Source: Nemopilema nomurai (lineage: Eukaryota > Cnidaria > Scyphozoa > Rhizostomeae > Rhizostomatidae). Taken from it: a stretch of DNA of 64,000 nucleotides. The translations under genes and the position numbers were made by a program. Where the stretch lies: NCBI GenBank assembly GCA_003864495.1, contig ML133370.1, forward strand, positions 1 through 64,000. Direction: 5' to 3'. Below the pieces are notes generated by a model, which saw only the letters and a list, made by a program, of their open reading frames with translations, was not told the DNA's origin and ran no database searches. Below are positions 1-23,600 of this stretch, piece after piece; position 1 is the first letter of the stretch; every line of letters begins with the position of its first letter.

Positions 1-140
1 AACGACCATGTATTCAGGAAGGCAAACACAAGAAAATTCATCCCATGCTTCTAATCTAATTGGTCTCATCATCAATCACATCAAACGTCAAAAATGAAGC
101 AAATCAAACAGCAGACAGGAGTCTTTCGACATATATGTAC

Positions 141-1661
141 CTATATTTTTGACCATTATTCCTTTCAGTTCATCAAGTTCCTCTTCTACTCGTGCCATGC
201 TTGACGTTTCCCGGCTTGTCACTGGGTCTGAATAATGTCTCTGTAAGAGCCAAAGTACAAATTAAGTTGCTGAGTCAGAGGTTGCCTGATTTGTCTTAAT
301 CCAGGCTAGTCAACAATGCATAAAACTTCATCTCTAGGGAAGAAAAGTGATATACCATTTCAGATGCCAACACTCTTGAAAATTCACTCTGCATTGCATA
401 GGGAAGTGCTGTCTGTGCCCTGTTCTGGTATGTCCTTACAAACCTGTGACAAAAGGAATCCAAAAAATAAAATTATGGTGAAATGGTGGGCTGGGAATGT
501 TTTCAGTTGTGAGCCAACAGCAGTTCAAAAGACAGTTCTCAGGTAGGGTTCAGGAAAATTCATCAAACAACTTTGTGGTTTGGATGCTGATAATTAGAGA
601 TAAAGAATTACAAGACAATAAATACATTAGAATATCCATACCATGAAGCTCAAAAAAGGAAGACATCTCTCACTTGGGTCAATAACACAGTTTAAATAAC
701 CTCTGACTTATAAAACTAAGAAATGAAGTAAGTTGAAGAAATATTAAGTTGTTGATTGACTGAATATGAACAACATAATATATCTATGTAACATGCCTAC
801 CTCTTTTTGATCTCAGACAAGAAAGAAAATGCCTTGGATCTTTCAAAATCCTGTGAAAAAGGCCCATCTAACATCAGGAATTTAAAAATGCTGGGAACCT
901 AAAACACTCTGAGGAACATTCAGATTTTTTTCATTTTGTTTGTTAAGAGTAATCTTAACCTCGTCATCAAGATACATACTCAAGGTGGAGTCAAAAATAC
1001 ATTGTTACAAGTACCTTTAACATAGCATATATGTAAAAATAAAATGCCAAGTTCAAGAATTGAATGCCTTTTGAAAATTTTCTCAAATAAATTTACTTAC
1101 ATCATCAGTAATACATAGAAATGTGATTTGTCTCTCTGTGATGTAGTGAAATAGATAGCTGAAACAAAATTATATCAAAACATACATTTTGTTGTCATTA
1201 AATTCAAGAGAAAAGAGAGAATAGTAAAACCTATAGTAGCTCTAATCAGCTTAAATATTTCTTAGGAAAATAAATCAATTTTAAGTATTCATGTTCAACC
1301 AAGTAACCTAACCATTTAAAAAATATAATGAAAGTGTTAAGATGAGATCAATTGAGCAGACTACATAGTTCCCATATTTTAAGGAGTATACAAGGTGTAA
1401 TAAGAATCATAATGAAAATACATTTTATGGCCAACAGGAGACATTTAACAGGAGACATTTAACAGGAGACAAGAAAATATTTTGTCTACCCAACAAAGAA
1501 AAATAAGCTACTAACTTTGCATGTGTATAAGTCATTTTTGAGTCTTCTTTTCCTATCTTTAATAGAATGTGCTCTGAAATCTCTTGGAAATTTCCAGAGC
1601 ATGCAGCAAATTTGGCAAGAACAGTTGTTCCTCTGGCTACCACAGAGTATAGCAGCGACAT
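141..1661 (-). CDS. VAMP7: VAMP7, longin-domain R-SNARE (partial, 3' end beyond the left window edge)
   Basis: R-SNARE for fusion of late endosomes and lysosomes with target membranes. Five coding exons are visible (1516-1661, 1101-1158, 801-850, 356-443, 141-240), all with AG/GT borders and matching phases, giving 147 residues. Exon 1 starts MSLLYSVVARGTTVLAKFA, the longin-domain start. Exons 2-4 complete the longin domain (ITDD then DFERSKAFSFLSEIKKR, then RAQTALPYAMQSEFS). Exon 5 opens the SNARE motif (ARVEEELDELKGIMVKNI), which in human VAMP7 reads LKGIMVRNI. The central SNARE arginine, the transmembrane anchor and the stop lie outside the window; the human protein is about 220 residues. 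The ATG at 1661 aligns with the family start. An AG at 1694-1695 suggests a 32-nt 5'UTR on this exon plus an upstream non-coding exon. SEC22 and YKT6 fit less well. Confidence 0.95.
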
Positions 1662-3128
1662 TTCTGCTGGGGTGTTTCCTTTCTCTGTTATGACTAATAC
1701 AAAAATTACCCACATAGCAAAATAGAAAAATCACACTTGATACAATGATATAGCTATCAGATTTCAACAAATTGTCTAGATGGAATTCAGCAACAAATGT
1801 TACATAGAAAAAGTAGAGGAAGATGAGCTCAACTTGTTTTCAAAATATATGTAAATTTAGCTATTTGATATTATATTATGTCACTTCATCTTTGAAAATC
1901 AAGCTGGGGACCTAATGATAGCAAAGTTCACAATATTGATAGCCCAGTTCAGTATACTTTGGTATTCTAAATTCCCAACTTAGAGCTAAACAAATAAAAA
2001 AGTGGGACAAAACTTAGCATACCAACCAGGGTTGTTGATAGACGGCCCGGGCCCTGGAGCCAAGCTCTGGGGCGGGCCCTTTTGCGCCGCAGTCGAAATA
2101 CTTCACTGTAAGACCTATATTTTTTGCGGGCCCCGGACTTTTACGCCGTTTGCCCCCCCCTCTCTACGCTCCTGATAACAACACAATTACATAAAAATTA
2201 ATTAGATAAATTGAATAAATTCAAAAACTCTGATATTCTTTAGACTATTCAAGAAAAAGGGCACTCCTTCATCAGTTGCTCATATCATTTCAATCAAGTC
2301 TGTAATTTAGTAAACTATTTAAAACACTTATCAGCTTGAAGAAGGTAAGTTTCAATTGTATGTTAAACAAAGCAGCTGAATGATTTCTATTGCTCAATAA
2401 TTTACACGGGATAAATATGTGCCAGAGCCTTTGCCCAAAATAACAAAAGTTAGCTCTGTAAATCAATTCAAAAGAAAGCTTTAACAATATCATTATTTTG
2501 AAATAGGAGTCAGTTTTTGACAACGTTGTTATTTTGATACATCATTTTTGTATCCTAAGTAGTGGAACAATTTATTTTCGTATCATTTTATCACGGTTTC
2601 GTTTCAATATTTCCTCCCCTCCTGAAGGGTTTTGAAACAAAGCGGAAGAAATCCTATAACCTAACTTCAAACGCAAGCTAAATATAACAGTTCTGAGCAC
2701 TTCCTTCTATGGAAAAACCCCTTTACGAAAAACAGTAAGGAGTACTTCATCGCTTCGGAAAATTCAAACAAATTTAAGGTTCTATTTTTCACCATAGGTG
2801 ATTAATATAGTATTCTGTCCCCACTGTGCCCATAACTTCAGTCTAGCACAGCTCTTCCGTACAAAGATGTAACAACAATCCTTAAGTTTTCTAAACAACT
2901 TCAAGTCATAACTACATAGCGTCAACTGTATCAGTCAAATTACCTTCTTCTAAATATGAATCCTCTGTTTCCTGCGATGTTTGTTACTTCTGCGTCACCG
3001 CCTTTTTCATGAAGCCCCCTACTGAATACGAGGCAGTTCATGAAAACTTCTTTTTCCGCGTGTGCCAAAGTAAGCCACAGTCAAAGAAGCATCAATGTTT
3101 CTTTTCAAGTGACGACCCGTGCAGGAAA
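1662..3128. promoter_or_regulatory. Head-to-head intergenic region shared by VAMP7 and POLR1D
   Basis: About 1.47 kb separates the two start codons, and the genes point away from each other. The region must hold both promoters and probably a non-coding first exon of VAMP7. Apart from the GC-rich block near 2036-2170 I see no clear TATA box or repeats. The short ORFs here have no family resemblance. Confidence 0.5.
2036..2170. repeat. GC-rich insertion in the VAMP7/POLR1D upstream region
   Basis: A short block rich in G/C runs (cccgggccc, gggcgggccc, gcgggccccgg, ccccccc) sits in otherwise strongly AT-rich sequence. It looks like a dispersed-repeat fragment rather than a gene. No ORF and no clear terminal repeats were seen. 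Confidence 0.35.
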
Positions 3129-6100
3129 ATGGATCAGAGAAGCCCTTTGGAAGTCGTAAGACAACACATGTTTACTCTTATATTTGCAAACTTATCTTGA
3201 GGCTCTGAATCCAGGCCACAGCGTGGTGGTCTGATAATAAAAAAAGTCATTATATGTAGCTGAATGATTTGTTTCAATAAAGTGATAAGCATTTTATTTT
3301 TTCAGCAAGCAATATGGCTTTCACACAGAACATGTCTGAAGATTGTTCTAAATTTTTGACAAACTATGTCGCTATTTTTCTGTAACCAACATTTGTGAAC
3401 CAACGATACCCATGTATTGCAGATTAATCCAGATGGTACTGGCGAAGATGAGTCCTGCATGACTTTTGTTTTGAATGACGAAGATCACACTTTAGGGAAT
3501 TCAGTGAGATACATGGTCATGAAAAAGTATGTACCTGCACACACCGACTGAAGTTCATTCATTATAGTTGCTTTTGATAGGTAGTTCTAACTTTTTGCAC
3601 AGAAGTAGCGGGCTTGTGAAGGCCCCTTGTTAAAATTCATGGGTTTTGAGGCACGATCCACACATTTTCTTCTTAATGATCCATTTGCAGATGTTTGATT
3701 TATATGATAATTCCAGTCAAAAACTCTTTAATTGCTTTGATCAATATAAAAAAAGTCCAGAAAAGTACAGCCCTATAAATGCCTTCAAGGTCTGGCCGAC
3801 TTCCCCTGGAGGTGTCTGCTAGACACTTTTTTAGGTTTAATCCTGCACATGCACATGTTTATACTATTGCAATTTGACTATTATTGTCTTAATGAGCTTT
3901 TTTGCATTTTACAAATCTATTCACCCCCAGATCTAAAACAATAATCAAGTCTGATTCAGGCAGATTTCTGAGAGTATTTGGAAGTTTGAAGGCATTTTTA
4001 AAATTTCAACAAGTTTGGGGGCATCTTGCATCTATCCTTGACATCATTTATTTATACTCTTAATTGAAGGGTACTTTGTTTTTCATTGTAGTCCTGAAAC
4101 AGCATTTTGTGGATACAATATTCCACATCCATCAGAGAACAAGATAAATCTAAGGATACAAACAAATGGTAGGGCAAAGTTTTAATCCAAAGCTCCACAT
4201 TCCCATATTTTGTTCATGCCCAAGTTTCCTGTCATGCATGTGAAACACTATTTATATACAATAGTTTTTATTTAGTTGTATACACCATAAATTATATTTG
4301 AGACATATCTCTAATAAGTGTAAATTCTGTTGTTTTGGCATATTTTGTAGTTAATTCTGTATTTAGAAAACATAGGGTTGCAGACATAAAAAGGTACCTT
4401 TGGCCTAATAGCTTCCTTTGTGACCAAATTTAGTGTCTTTTTATGCTTTCAGCATTAGAGGGGTTGAAAATTTCTGCCAATCGAATACATTATTAATGTT
4501 TTTGAACTCTATTTTTTAATAATTAGTTGACTAGTAATGGTCTCTCCTCTATTTCTCTTTTTTGCTACTTTTTATGCCTCATCATAGTCTATAGTTTATG
4601 GCTTGATGTGCAAAGTTGCATTACTACTTTTAAATCCCCTTGCTTTCACAGGGGCAAACGCAAAAGACATTTTCAGAAAAGGGCTCATGAATTTGCAAGA
4701 TACATGCCAACATATTCTTGTTACATTTGAGGCAAGTAGTTTGTTTATTTTCCCTTCTGTATTGGTTCCCTACTTTTATTTCATGGGGTGCCATTAGAGG
4801 TGGGTACTAAATTGAAAAATTAGTGTTCTATCATTCAATTGCTATAGATTAAGTGCAATTACCCAAAGCATGGTATAATATATAATATTATGATATATTC
4901 TAGATTGTTTTGTCTATTCTGATATAACAGTGCTGGATGTGCAAAAAGCACAGAGCAATAGATATAATATGAGACAGGCTAGAAATGAGACATGTTCTCT
5001 GTTACTCCGAGTTTCGTGCTTACGCACTGATCAGACAGACTATAATGAAAAACATTCCTGCTACTGCGGTATATATATACAAAGGTGTGAAAAGTATGAC
5101 AAAGGAAATTATAATAGACAGAGGGTAATTAGTTAGGGAGAGTTCCATTGTTCATGAATGAGATAAAACTTGTTTTCGTGTCGGCATTTGGATATTAATT
5201 CGGATCGTTTGTTTAGAAGAGTGTTGTTGTTTGCTTTGATGATGTGTAGTTTTTCTGTTAAGCACAGGTCGCACCTTTTTGTAATGTTGTTGTATGGTTT
5301 GGCTGAGGTGATGATGGTCCATTTTATGTCGTTATCATTATTTTGTCTTTGAGTTCCCAGATGTATTTTGATAGTTCGGTGCTGTTGGCGTATTTTCCGT
5401 TGCGGAATGAGAGTTGGTGTTGGGTAAATCGTTGTTTGAAGGTTTCTTCTGTTAGGCCAATGTAGTTTTTGCTGACAGTGTCTTCGGTTGTTGTGACATG
5501 TGCATTGATATGATGCTGGAAGAAAGGCAGTTGTTGTCTAATGGGCATTGGTCTCTTTTTCGGCAGTTGCATGTTTTCATGTTGTTAGGGGCGGGATTGG
5601 TGTTGATGATCTTCTGGTTGTGTTTGCTAAATGATGGTTTGCATGTTTTCCATGCAGCTGTAGCTTACTTTCATGTTTTCTTGTTGAAGATCTTATGGAA
5701 TGTGTGATTCTTGGGGAAGTGTTTGTGTATGAGCTTGAGGAAGGTTCTGCCGATGTTAGTTTGTACATTCTTGCTGTATGGGGGGTTGTACCAGATAATG
5801 TTGCGCTGTCTTTCTTCTTTCGTGTAGGTGGTGTGGTTGTTTATTTCAGGGTGTCGGTAATATGATATACATAACATAATAGTATAATATCAATGTGGAA
5901 ACTAAAATACAGCGTAACATTAAGATTCTTGTCAAATTCAAATTTTTTATTTGAGACATTTCAGGTATATCATTCTAAGTTCAGCTTTCTTTAACCAAAA
6001 ACAGGAGACTATAGAAAACTTCAAGGCCACCGAGATTAATCAAGAGAATGAAGAAGATGATAAAAGTGATGAGAGCTTTGCTGAAGCTGATTCTGATGAG

Positions 6101-6130
6101 CCCATGGACAATGACTCAGCAGATGAATAA
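3129..6130 (+). CDS. POLR1D: RNA polymerases I and III subunit RPAC2 (AC19)
   Basis: Small alpha-like assembly subunit shared by nuclear RNA polymerases I and III; it pairs with POLR1C. Five exons: 3129-3155, 3423-3526, 4092-4168, 4652-4731, 6005-6130 (137 residues; human 133). Family signatures are [20 protein letters not shown] (residues about 22-41), the [20 protein letters not shown] strand region and the [13 protein letters not shown] helix. The C-terminal exon is an acidic tail ([11 protein letters not shown]..., ending SADE). Phases agree at all four junctions. Exon 4 ends TTTGAG followed by gcaagt, so the last intron (4732-6004) uses a GC donor with an AG acceptor. An in-frame ATG at 3009 could add 40 residues, but 3129 matches the family length. 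The last intron carries a Penelope-like fragment. Confidence 0.96.
5165..5878 (-). mobile_element. Penelope-like retroelement fragment with GIY-YIG endonuclease, frameshifted
   Basis: Read on the minus strand from 5878 down, three overlapping frames carry parts of one protein. The first is a linker region ([19 protein letters not shown], 5671-5850). The next is a GIY-YIG-like core ([18 protein letters not shown], then [20 protein letters not shown], 5324-5470). The last is a tail with a [12 protein letters not shown] segment and a terminal CRHENKF (5170-5340). The frame changes near 5340 and again near 5570-5680, and stops are present, so it is dead. The arrangement fits the C-terminal end of a Penelope-like element; the RT is missing. 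It lies antisense in the last intron of POLR1D. Confidence 0.75.
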
Positions 6131-6479
6131 GAGTGTTTTCTACTCTTTGTATCATTTTATAGCGGCTCAAAGGATTCTCCAATTGGCAGCACAGAGCCTG
6201 TCAAACCCTTTTGAATCTGTTTAATGTATATTTCTGGATCATACTGTTATGCAGTTAAATTTGTAAAAAAGTTATATGGTTGATGTCACTATTGGAAACT
6301 GGGAATACTACTTATTCAATCAGTTCTCTGTCAGTTCATTCAATCAGGATATTGCCTGTCAGTTCCAATGGAGGCATTTTTCAGGAGAAGCTTCAGTTAA
6401 GCATCGATCAACTTGATGATTCATCATATCCAGCATTATATCATCAAAATTGTGAGTGGAACAACAATGGGTGATGAAG

Positions 6480-7390
6480 TAAATGTCCATGAAGCAGTAA
6501 ACATTGGCACAAAGCAATTGAAGGAGTATGAGAAGGGATGACCCTCTGAATTCTATGACAAGATTTCAAAATGCCTGTAAACTGCAATAGACAATTGGAA
6601 GCATATGGTACTTGGCACCAATAGACTCCACAACACTGCATTGATCTATAACAGAGTGTTTGAAACGCAAGTTAAAGAGAAATCAACATCTGGAATGTTT
6701 TCAGCCACGAGTTAAGTGCTAGTCCCATTTTCAACGTTTACAGCTTATGGTACTATGTAAAGCAAAGTCTGACCTGGAAAATCATCTGGTGAAGGAAGCA
6801 TCTTCAATGTGTGCCACATCATCAGTGACATCGCTTGTTCTTCATGTCCTTGCTGTATTGTGGGTGATTCATTGGCCAGCTAAAGGCTTCATTTCAGATG
6901 TTGTCAGCAATTTTAAAGAATACTTGCAAAAGAAGCTACTGGAGGGCGATGCTTTCCAAATATTTGACAGGTATATAGAGTATAGTGCCAAGAGCATGAC
7001 AAGACCGGGAAGGGAACCTGAAGCCTACCAGGTAACTGAAAACACCCCACTCCAATCGCAAAAGCTGTTTCATCTGTTACTGCAAAGAAGGGGGTAGTTA
7101 ATGCCAATCATTTGCAAAAGCATAATAAACGACCAAATTTTCCACAGAATACACACAAGAAAAACAAGCTATTCATACCAGGCAGTAAAACTTTCCAACT
7201 CTAATCCACAGTGCCTTGGTCATTGCAAGACATGATACAGCAACATCTCACAAAGAAGCCTCTGTTTTACAGAATGCTCAAAAATTACAAAATGTCGTCC
7301 ATTTGAGAATCCAATAAAAAAGAATGGAAAGATAAACAAGGCATTTTACGCTGGCTGCCTGACTACACAGCTTGTTTTCAGTTTGGAACA
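6480..7390 (+). pseudogene. Decayed repeat-derived ORF (unidentified mobile-element protein)
   Basis: The longest open piece is 6747-7097, with the segment WVIHWPAKGFISDVVSNFKEY followed by FDRYIEYSAKSMTR. Flanking sequence on both sides (6480-6700 and 7100-7390) reads like protein in other frames, broken by stops and frame changes. The WxIHWP and FDRYxEYSxKSxTR patterns resemble an ORF I associate with multi-copy cnidarian elements, but I cannot name the family. No splice structure links it to POLR1D. Confidence 0.4.
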
Positions 7391-7859
7391 GATTGCATCA
7401 CATGCCCGTAAATCTGCCTTATCGTTAAAGAACGAGCTTGTGTCATTCAAATCAGTATTCAAGCTTCTAAGTAAAATGCTGCAAGACGATTTTGATAATA
7501 TTCAGACCGTAGAATGTCTTTTGGGGATGGTTGAGTAGAGAGAATTTGCGATGATTAACTGACAGTACATTAAGTCGAGAAGGGTATTCTTTAAGATCGA
7601 TTTGCATGTAAGGGGACAGGCAGAAGAGTGCTTGGTTTGCTATTACAAAACCCTTTTCAGATATTCGCCCGAAGCATAACATTCTCCGATGTTTATGAAT
7701 AACTTCTCGCACTTCCATTCGCCAGAGGTAGCTACGAAAGAGCTTTTATTTAGTTAAACAATTAAAACACGCCTGCAGTCAATTCTGGGAAGTAAGAAAC
7801 TGAAGTTCTACCCGATCCTCTTAAAAAGTAGAAAATCAGTGTATGACTGATACATGTAA

Positions 7860-8167
7860 TACTGTAAATCCTCGAATAAGCCCCCTGGGGGCTTATTTAT
7901 TTTTGACATTTTTGGGTGGGGACTTATTCGAGGGGGGCTTATAAAATTTCCTGAAACATGCCACATAAAATTACAATTTTTGAAGTTTTTTTCTTTTCAC
8001 AATATAAAAAATAACCTAAGTATAAAGTAACATTTGATTAGATTATTAGCATAAACATAAATTTTTATGGCAATTCACTAAAATGCCAAAGGCGACCTCA
8101 GGAGTAAATATCTACAAATCGAGGGGGGCTTATTCAAGGGGGGGGGCCAATTCGAGGATATATGGTA
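7860..8167. mobile_element. MITE-like element with terminal inverted repeats (possibly Tc1/mariner type, TA target)
   Basis: The left end reads TACTGTAAATCCTCGAATAA. The reverse complement of the right end reads TACCATATATCCTCGAATTG. Both are followed by runs of C in sequence resembling aagcccccc. The element is about 308 bp with no coding capacity, and both ends carry TA. Superfamily assignment is tentative. Confidence 0.65.
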
Positions 8168-8254
8168 TCTGCGTTCTCGATATTGTTCGAAATTCTGCAA
8201 AACTTGACTTCCCCGCATAGGCCGTTTTTCACAAATTTTGTTCAACCATGTTCT

Positions 8255-8470
8255 CTCTGTTGAACAGCCCTAACTTCTGTTCTGAGACCATAGCTTGCAA
8301 CAAAATGAGCCTCGCCATATTTCTCGACGTAAAGAGAGCGTTCGATTTCGTTGACCCATGAATGATATTCGTTCCAAAGATGGAAGATTCATATTCGTAG
8401 CCCACATAAGGAGCTTCTTCTTATAAAAATGTAGTTGGCTCATTCTGAGAAACCTGTATTTGGGACGCAT
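8255..8470 (+). pseudogene. LINE reverse-transcriptase relic
   Basis: The plus-strand reading NKMSLAIFLDVKRAFDFVDP resembles the conserved FLDLxKAFDTVDH block of non-LTR reverse transcriptases. It is followed by stop codons and fragments in other frames. Too short and decayed to classify. Confidence 0.4.
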
Positions 8471-9297
8471 AATGTCTGTTTGGAGAAGTTTGCGCTGTTT
8501 GCGAGTCCATTGGAAGGATTGATTTCGAGTTTCTCAAATTCAATGTTTCAAAATCGTTCGGTGCAAATTAAGCCTCGGCATATGAATTGTAATTTTGAAG
8601 TGTATTCCTGAAAATAAATCCATTATCCGTAGCTATCCCAGCCAAAGACCAAAATGAAATAGGGAACTAAGTCGAATATCGTATTAAAGAAGTGTCAGAG
8701 AAAATGCGAATCCAATAGTTCTAGCTAGCACTCACTTCAGTTACGCCACCATCATTATCTTGAATTTTTTTATATTTTACTCAACTTATCCCCCAACTCC
8801 AATTAAGGCTATGCCTCCATTTCTCTGTTTTCAAATAACTCCATTTTCAAATCACTTCGCCTTCAAAACATTCCGTTTACAAATCCGTTTGTAAACGGAA
8901 ACAGGACGATCCAACGACAACATTTAGCCCGCAAAAGGATATACCGCAATGACTTATTACTACGAATATTCTTTTGAATTTTTTCTATGCTGTTTTCTAA
9001 GATCTGGATTCAACGCTGTATTGGCAACTAGATTTAACGAAGGCAATAAAAACAGATTAGTGGAAACGCTTTTATTAGCGTGCTGGGTCAAATAGTGAAA
9101 CGAAGGTTATGTAAGCAGATGAAGATCGAGACAAAATGGATAAATTTGAAAACGGAGAAATTAGAAAGCCGAAACATTTTAAATACGGAGTAATTGAAAC
9201 ATGGTGGTGAAAGAAATTTGGTGCTCTTGAAAGTGGCCTCTATTTGACAATAAAACCCCGAAATAGAGGCAAATGTTGAGTAGCTTAATCTATCAAT

Positions 9298-20054
<10,757 letters not shown>

Positions 20055-20690
20055 CTTCTTTATGAATTATGTGAGCAAAAAAATTAGTTTATTGTACTCA
20101 ATTGTGTGACTTCCTTTGACTTTTCTTGTATTCAATTAACAATTGGAAGGTAGAAACTACTCATATAAGACAAAAGTGACATCTCTTTTAGATACAATGA
20201 TACAAAAATTTCTGAAAATACAAAACATTTTAAGAATATCAAGAACATGAGTGTGTGCTACAAATTCCACCGAGGTTTATAGAAAAATACGAAGACAACT
20301 GCCTTATAAAGGTAAAGAGGCTAAACAATGTGATTTTTATCATGAAGATAAAAAATAAACTGGAGTAAAGGCAACTTCCAGACACCATAGTCACTGTTTA
20401 TTGTAGCCTTAGTTTGTAAAAAATATAATCAGAGCATGCTAGCAAATTCTAAGGTTTTCATACCATGCACATCATCAACTGTATTGGATTGAGACTTGGC
20501 GATTTAACCCTTTCTCTGAACTACTTGGCAATATTGGCTAATGTTACAAGGTGAATTTCATGACAGCAACATCTATTGTTCACTATATTACAGTGTTAGA
20601 AACCTGAAGATCTTAGTAAACATAAAAAAATGTGATACAGTTTAAAATGCCATTTTTAAACAACAAGAGTCCTTGATTACTTGCAGTGAC
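20055..20690. other. Convergent 3' intergenic region between HARS and the minus-strand secreted-protein gene
   Basis: AT-rich spacer of 0.64 kb. A minus-strand AATAAA (TTTATT at 20397-20402) could serve the gene ending at 20691. A plus-strand AATAAA near 20354 could serve HARS. No ORF of interest. Confidence 0.5.
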
Positions 20691-23600
20691 TCAACCCTTC
20701 TTGGAGCATTTTGAAAGCACACATTTCACAAAGTTTTTGGCACAGGCCTTCTCCTTCTTCTTGCTTCCACCAGCCTGATCTTTGCATTTCTTTGCAGTAG
20801 TAATGCACTTAAAAAACAAAGCTTTACATGACACACTTCTGTTACAAGAGATTGCATAATAGGTATTAATATGGAGATCATCTTGCAGAGAGATAAAGCA
20901 AGATATAGCTGCTGATATTTTGATAGAAGCCAACACTCTTTCATACTTCTTTCATAAATAAAGACAGTTCTAGAGTTAATGAATTACACTGTGTTCTATT
21001 GTGCAATGAAGTACATATTCTTCTGGGTATATAGAATTAAAGATAATAGTACAGTTCAATTGAGAATTCTATGTATATGGACCAAGATAGTCAAAACCAG
21101 TTTGACTGGAAGATATTGCTGATGTGTTGGATAAAAAAAATTTGTGCCAATGTGTTATGTGGAGAGTTTTATGTCATTGATCACAACAACAACAAATCTT
21201 TGAATGGAACATACCTCTGTAAAGGCAGCTGGTGGTCTTGGAAAAGGTTTTGGCCTTTTCCCATGCTTTCCCTTGGATTTCCCTCTGCTAACTCGCTTGC
21301 TCTTTTTTCCTCGACCTTTTCTTTTTGGCTTACCACCTTGCTCCTTTTTGTCTCCACACTTTTCTTTACCCCAGCAACACTTAAAAAGTCTTGCACACCT
21401 CTGAAAAGAAAAACAGGCTTGAAGTATTATATATCAAAGGCTTTTACAACTAATTCCAAAATTTTAGTCTTGAGTCATTATTCCTTAGCTATATATAATG
21501 TTATCCACCAAAGTTGAACTCTTATAATACAAACCATTTTATAATCCATATCCGCTAGGTCTGACTTTTCCATTCTGGCACTTAAAGAACTTTCTGCATG
21601 AGAGAAAACTTCCTCATGAATAGTGATCTTCTGTCCATCTGCAGCTGATTTGGTTTTATTGTGGTGTTTCCTTATGCATCCAACAAATCTTTTAAAGCAG
21701 CCGCAAAAATGATGTTTCTGTCCACGATGACGCCCCCTACCCTAAAAGGAAAAAATAATTTGCTTAACAATGCTCCTGAGCCACATGCAGTCTGGCCATG
21801 TTTGTGTCAATAATAAGGAATGGAATATATAGCTTTTGTCACTTCATTAGATGGGGACAAAGCCCATATTTTGTGAACCAGTAATAGATTCAAGATTCAG
21901 ATGCATGATTTCACTTACAGAAAATTGAAAGTCATGTTTGTAAATCAAGGTTGAATGTACCCTAAAAACCTGCATTTATGCTGCACGTTTTTTTCTCATT
22001 TGGCCCCTCAAATATTTAACTGCAACCGATGTGCAGAGTGATAAACTTTCAGTTCTCATACCGCAAACAAGGCTTGCTATTGTTGTGGGTAAAAAAATAT
22101 TCCTTTTCTTTTCAACATAAACAATTATAAAATGCAAAAAGCAGGGGTGAAATACAGAAGAAGGCAGGATAATTGTCAACATGATCTGAAGTGTTAAGGT
22201 ATCAATCAAAATGTTGAAAATAGAGATGAAAACATTGCAAGCTTATTAGCAGCAAGCTAGAAATTGTATGCAATTTTTTGGTCATTTTCCATCCCTTGCA
22301 TACTGGAAGGAGGGTGATGGGTTTAGAATGGAGCGAGAATAGATTACAAAAGATTACAAAAACCATGGTCTTGTTGTTTCATGCTATTTGAAGTCTGAGG
22401 TACAGTGTATATATATATATATATACATTATTTCATTTAAAAAACCCTATAATTTTGGGAAACATAGGACTAGTACTATGACACTAAATGAGCCACAGCT
22501 TTCTGTTAATGACAGTTTAGCAAAAGATCAATGGGTTCTATCAGTTTTAAGTCCTATTTGGCTGTCAATAAGAAGCTTTAAGAAGGGAATTACCAAGAAT
22601 ATTTAACATTAGCTAACCAAAATTCAAAAGGAGCAGATTTTTATAAAACCAAAGTTGCATTTTATTTTATGTTGTAGCCATTGCTTGGGCAGGCCATAGA
22701 TTGCTAACTGGCTATGAACAGCAAAGTGGTTTTGGGGGAAGGGGCACTGTCTACAGAACTACAAAAAAATTACATTTGTGGCACACTAGGCTTCTATGAA
22801 TGAGAAAATATTCAGAGAGCATGTATATACCTTGTGCGAAGGTTTCTGGTTGCCTGTGGGCTTTTGCTTGATTTGTGTAATCTTTGTGAGCAATTCCTTC
22901 ACTCTTTCTTTGCACAAATGAAGCTTCTCTCTGCATTCTTTCTTAGCTTCTTTTGTAGTTGCTGCCTTGGTGCAGTTGAGGAATGACTTAAAGCACTGGG
23001 AAAATAAATAATTTATAGCATCATTTTTTATGACTTGCACATAGCTAAGATCTACCTTGAAGTGGATGGACGACCCCTAAAAGCTACAAAAAGTTCCAAG
23101 TGTTTTGGAACATCAAATCTACATTGTACATGTTTCCACCTTCAATATATTTTGTAAATGCCTTGCTTATAGAGTAAGGAATGTGGGGGTGAACATAGAT
23201 ACGTGCCATCAAAGACAGGGACTTTACATTTGTGCGAGAAACTGCTTTGCCAAAAGCTTGTTGCATTTAAAAATAATTGACAAAAATTCCTTGAGGCAAT
23301 CTCACAGATTTGACCTTGAATAGATCACTAAAACATACATACTGCGACTTTCCCATGCTTTGCAGCAACATTTCTCATTCCTAGAATCAGGAAAAAATAT
23401 TTCAAAGCTAATCACAAACAGTACAAGCAGCTGAAACCACACATTTGTGGTATTAATAAAAAAACCAGGAAGAGTGCCTTTGCATCATTACACTGTTAAT
23501 TTATCACTCCCATTTAAATTGCCTAAATTTCTTGTGAAGTAGCCTAAAAATTTCAAATTAGAGATGTCATGTAAACTGAACCTCTTTTCGAAACAGGATT

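Larger units (their letters stand above)
7391..9297. other. Intergenic region between the relic ORF and HARS
   Basis: It contains a TIR element (7860-8167) and a short LINE reverse-transcriptase relic (about 8255-8470). The remaining 0.8 kb before the HARS start shows no convincing coding potential and should hold the HARS promoter and 5'UTR. Confidence 0.5.

Noticed and set aside
3009..3128. 40-residue N-terminal extension of POLR1D from the upstream in-frame ATG
   Set aside because: The start at 3129 gives the expected family length. The extension has no resemblance to known RPAC2 N-termini, though it stays open.
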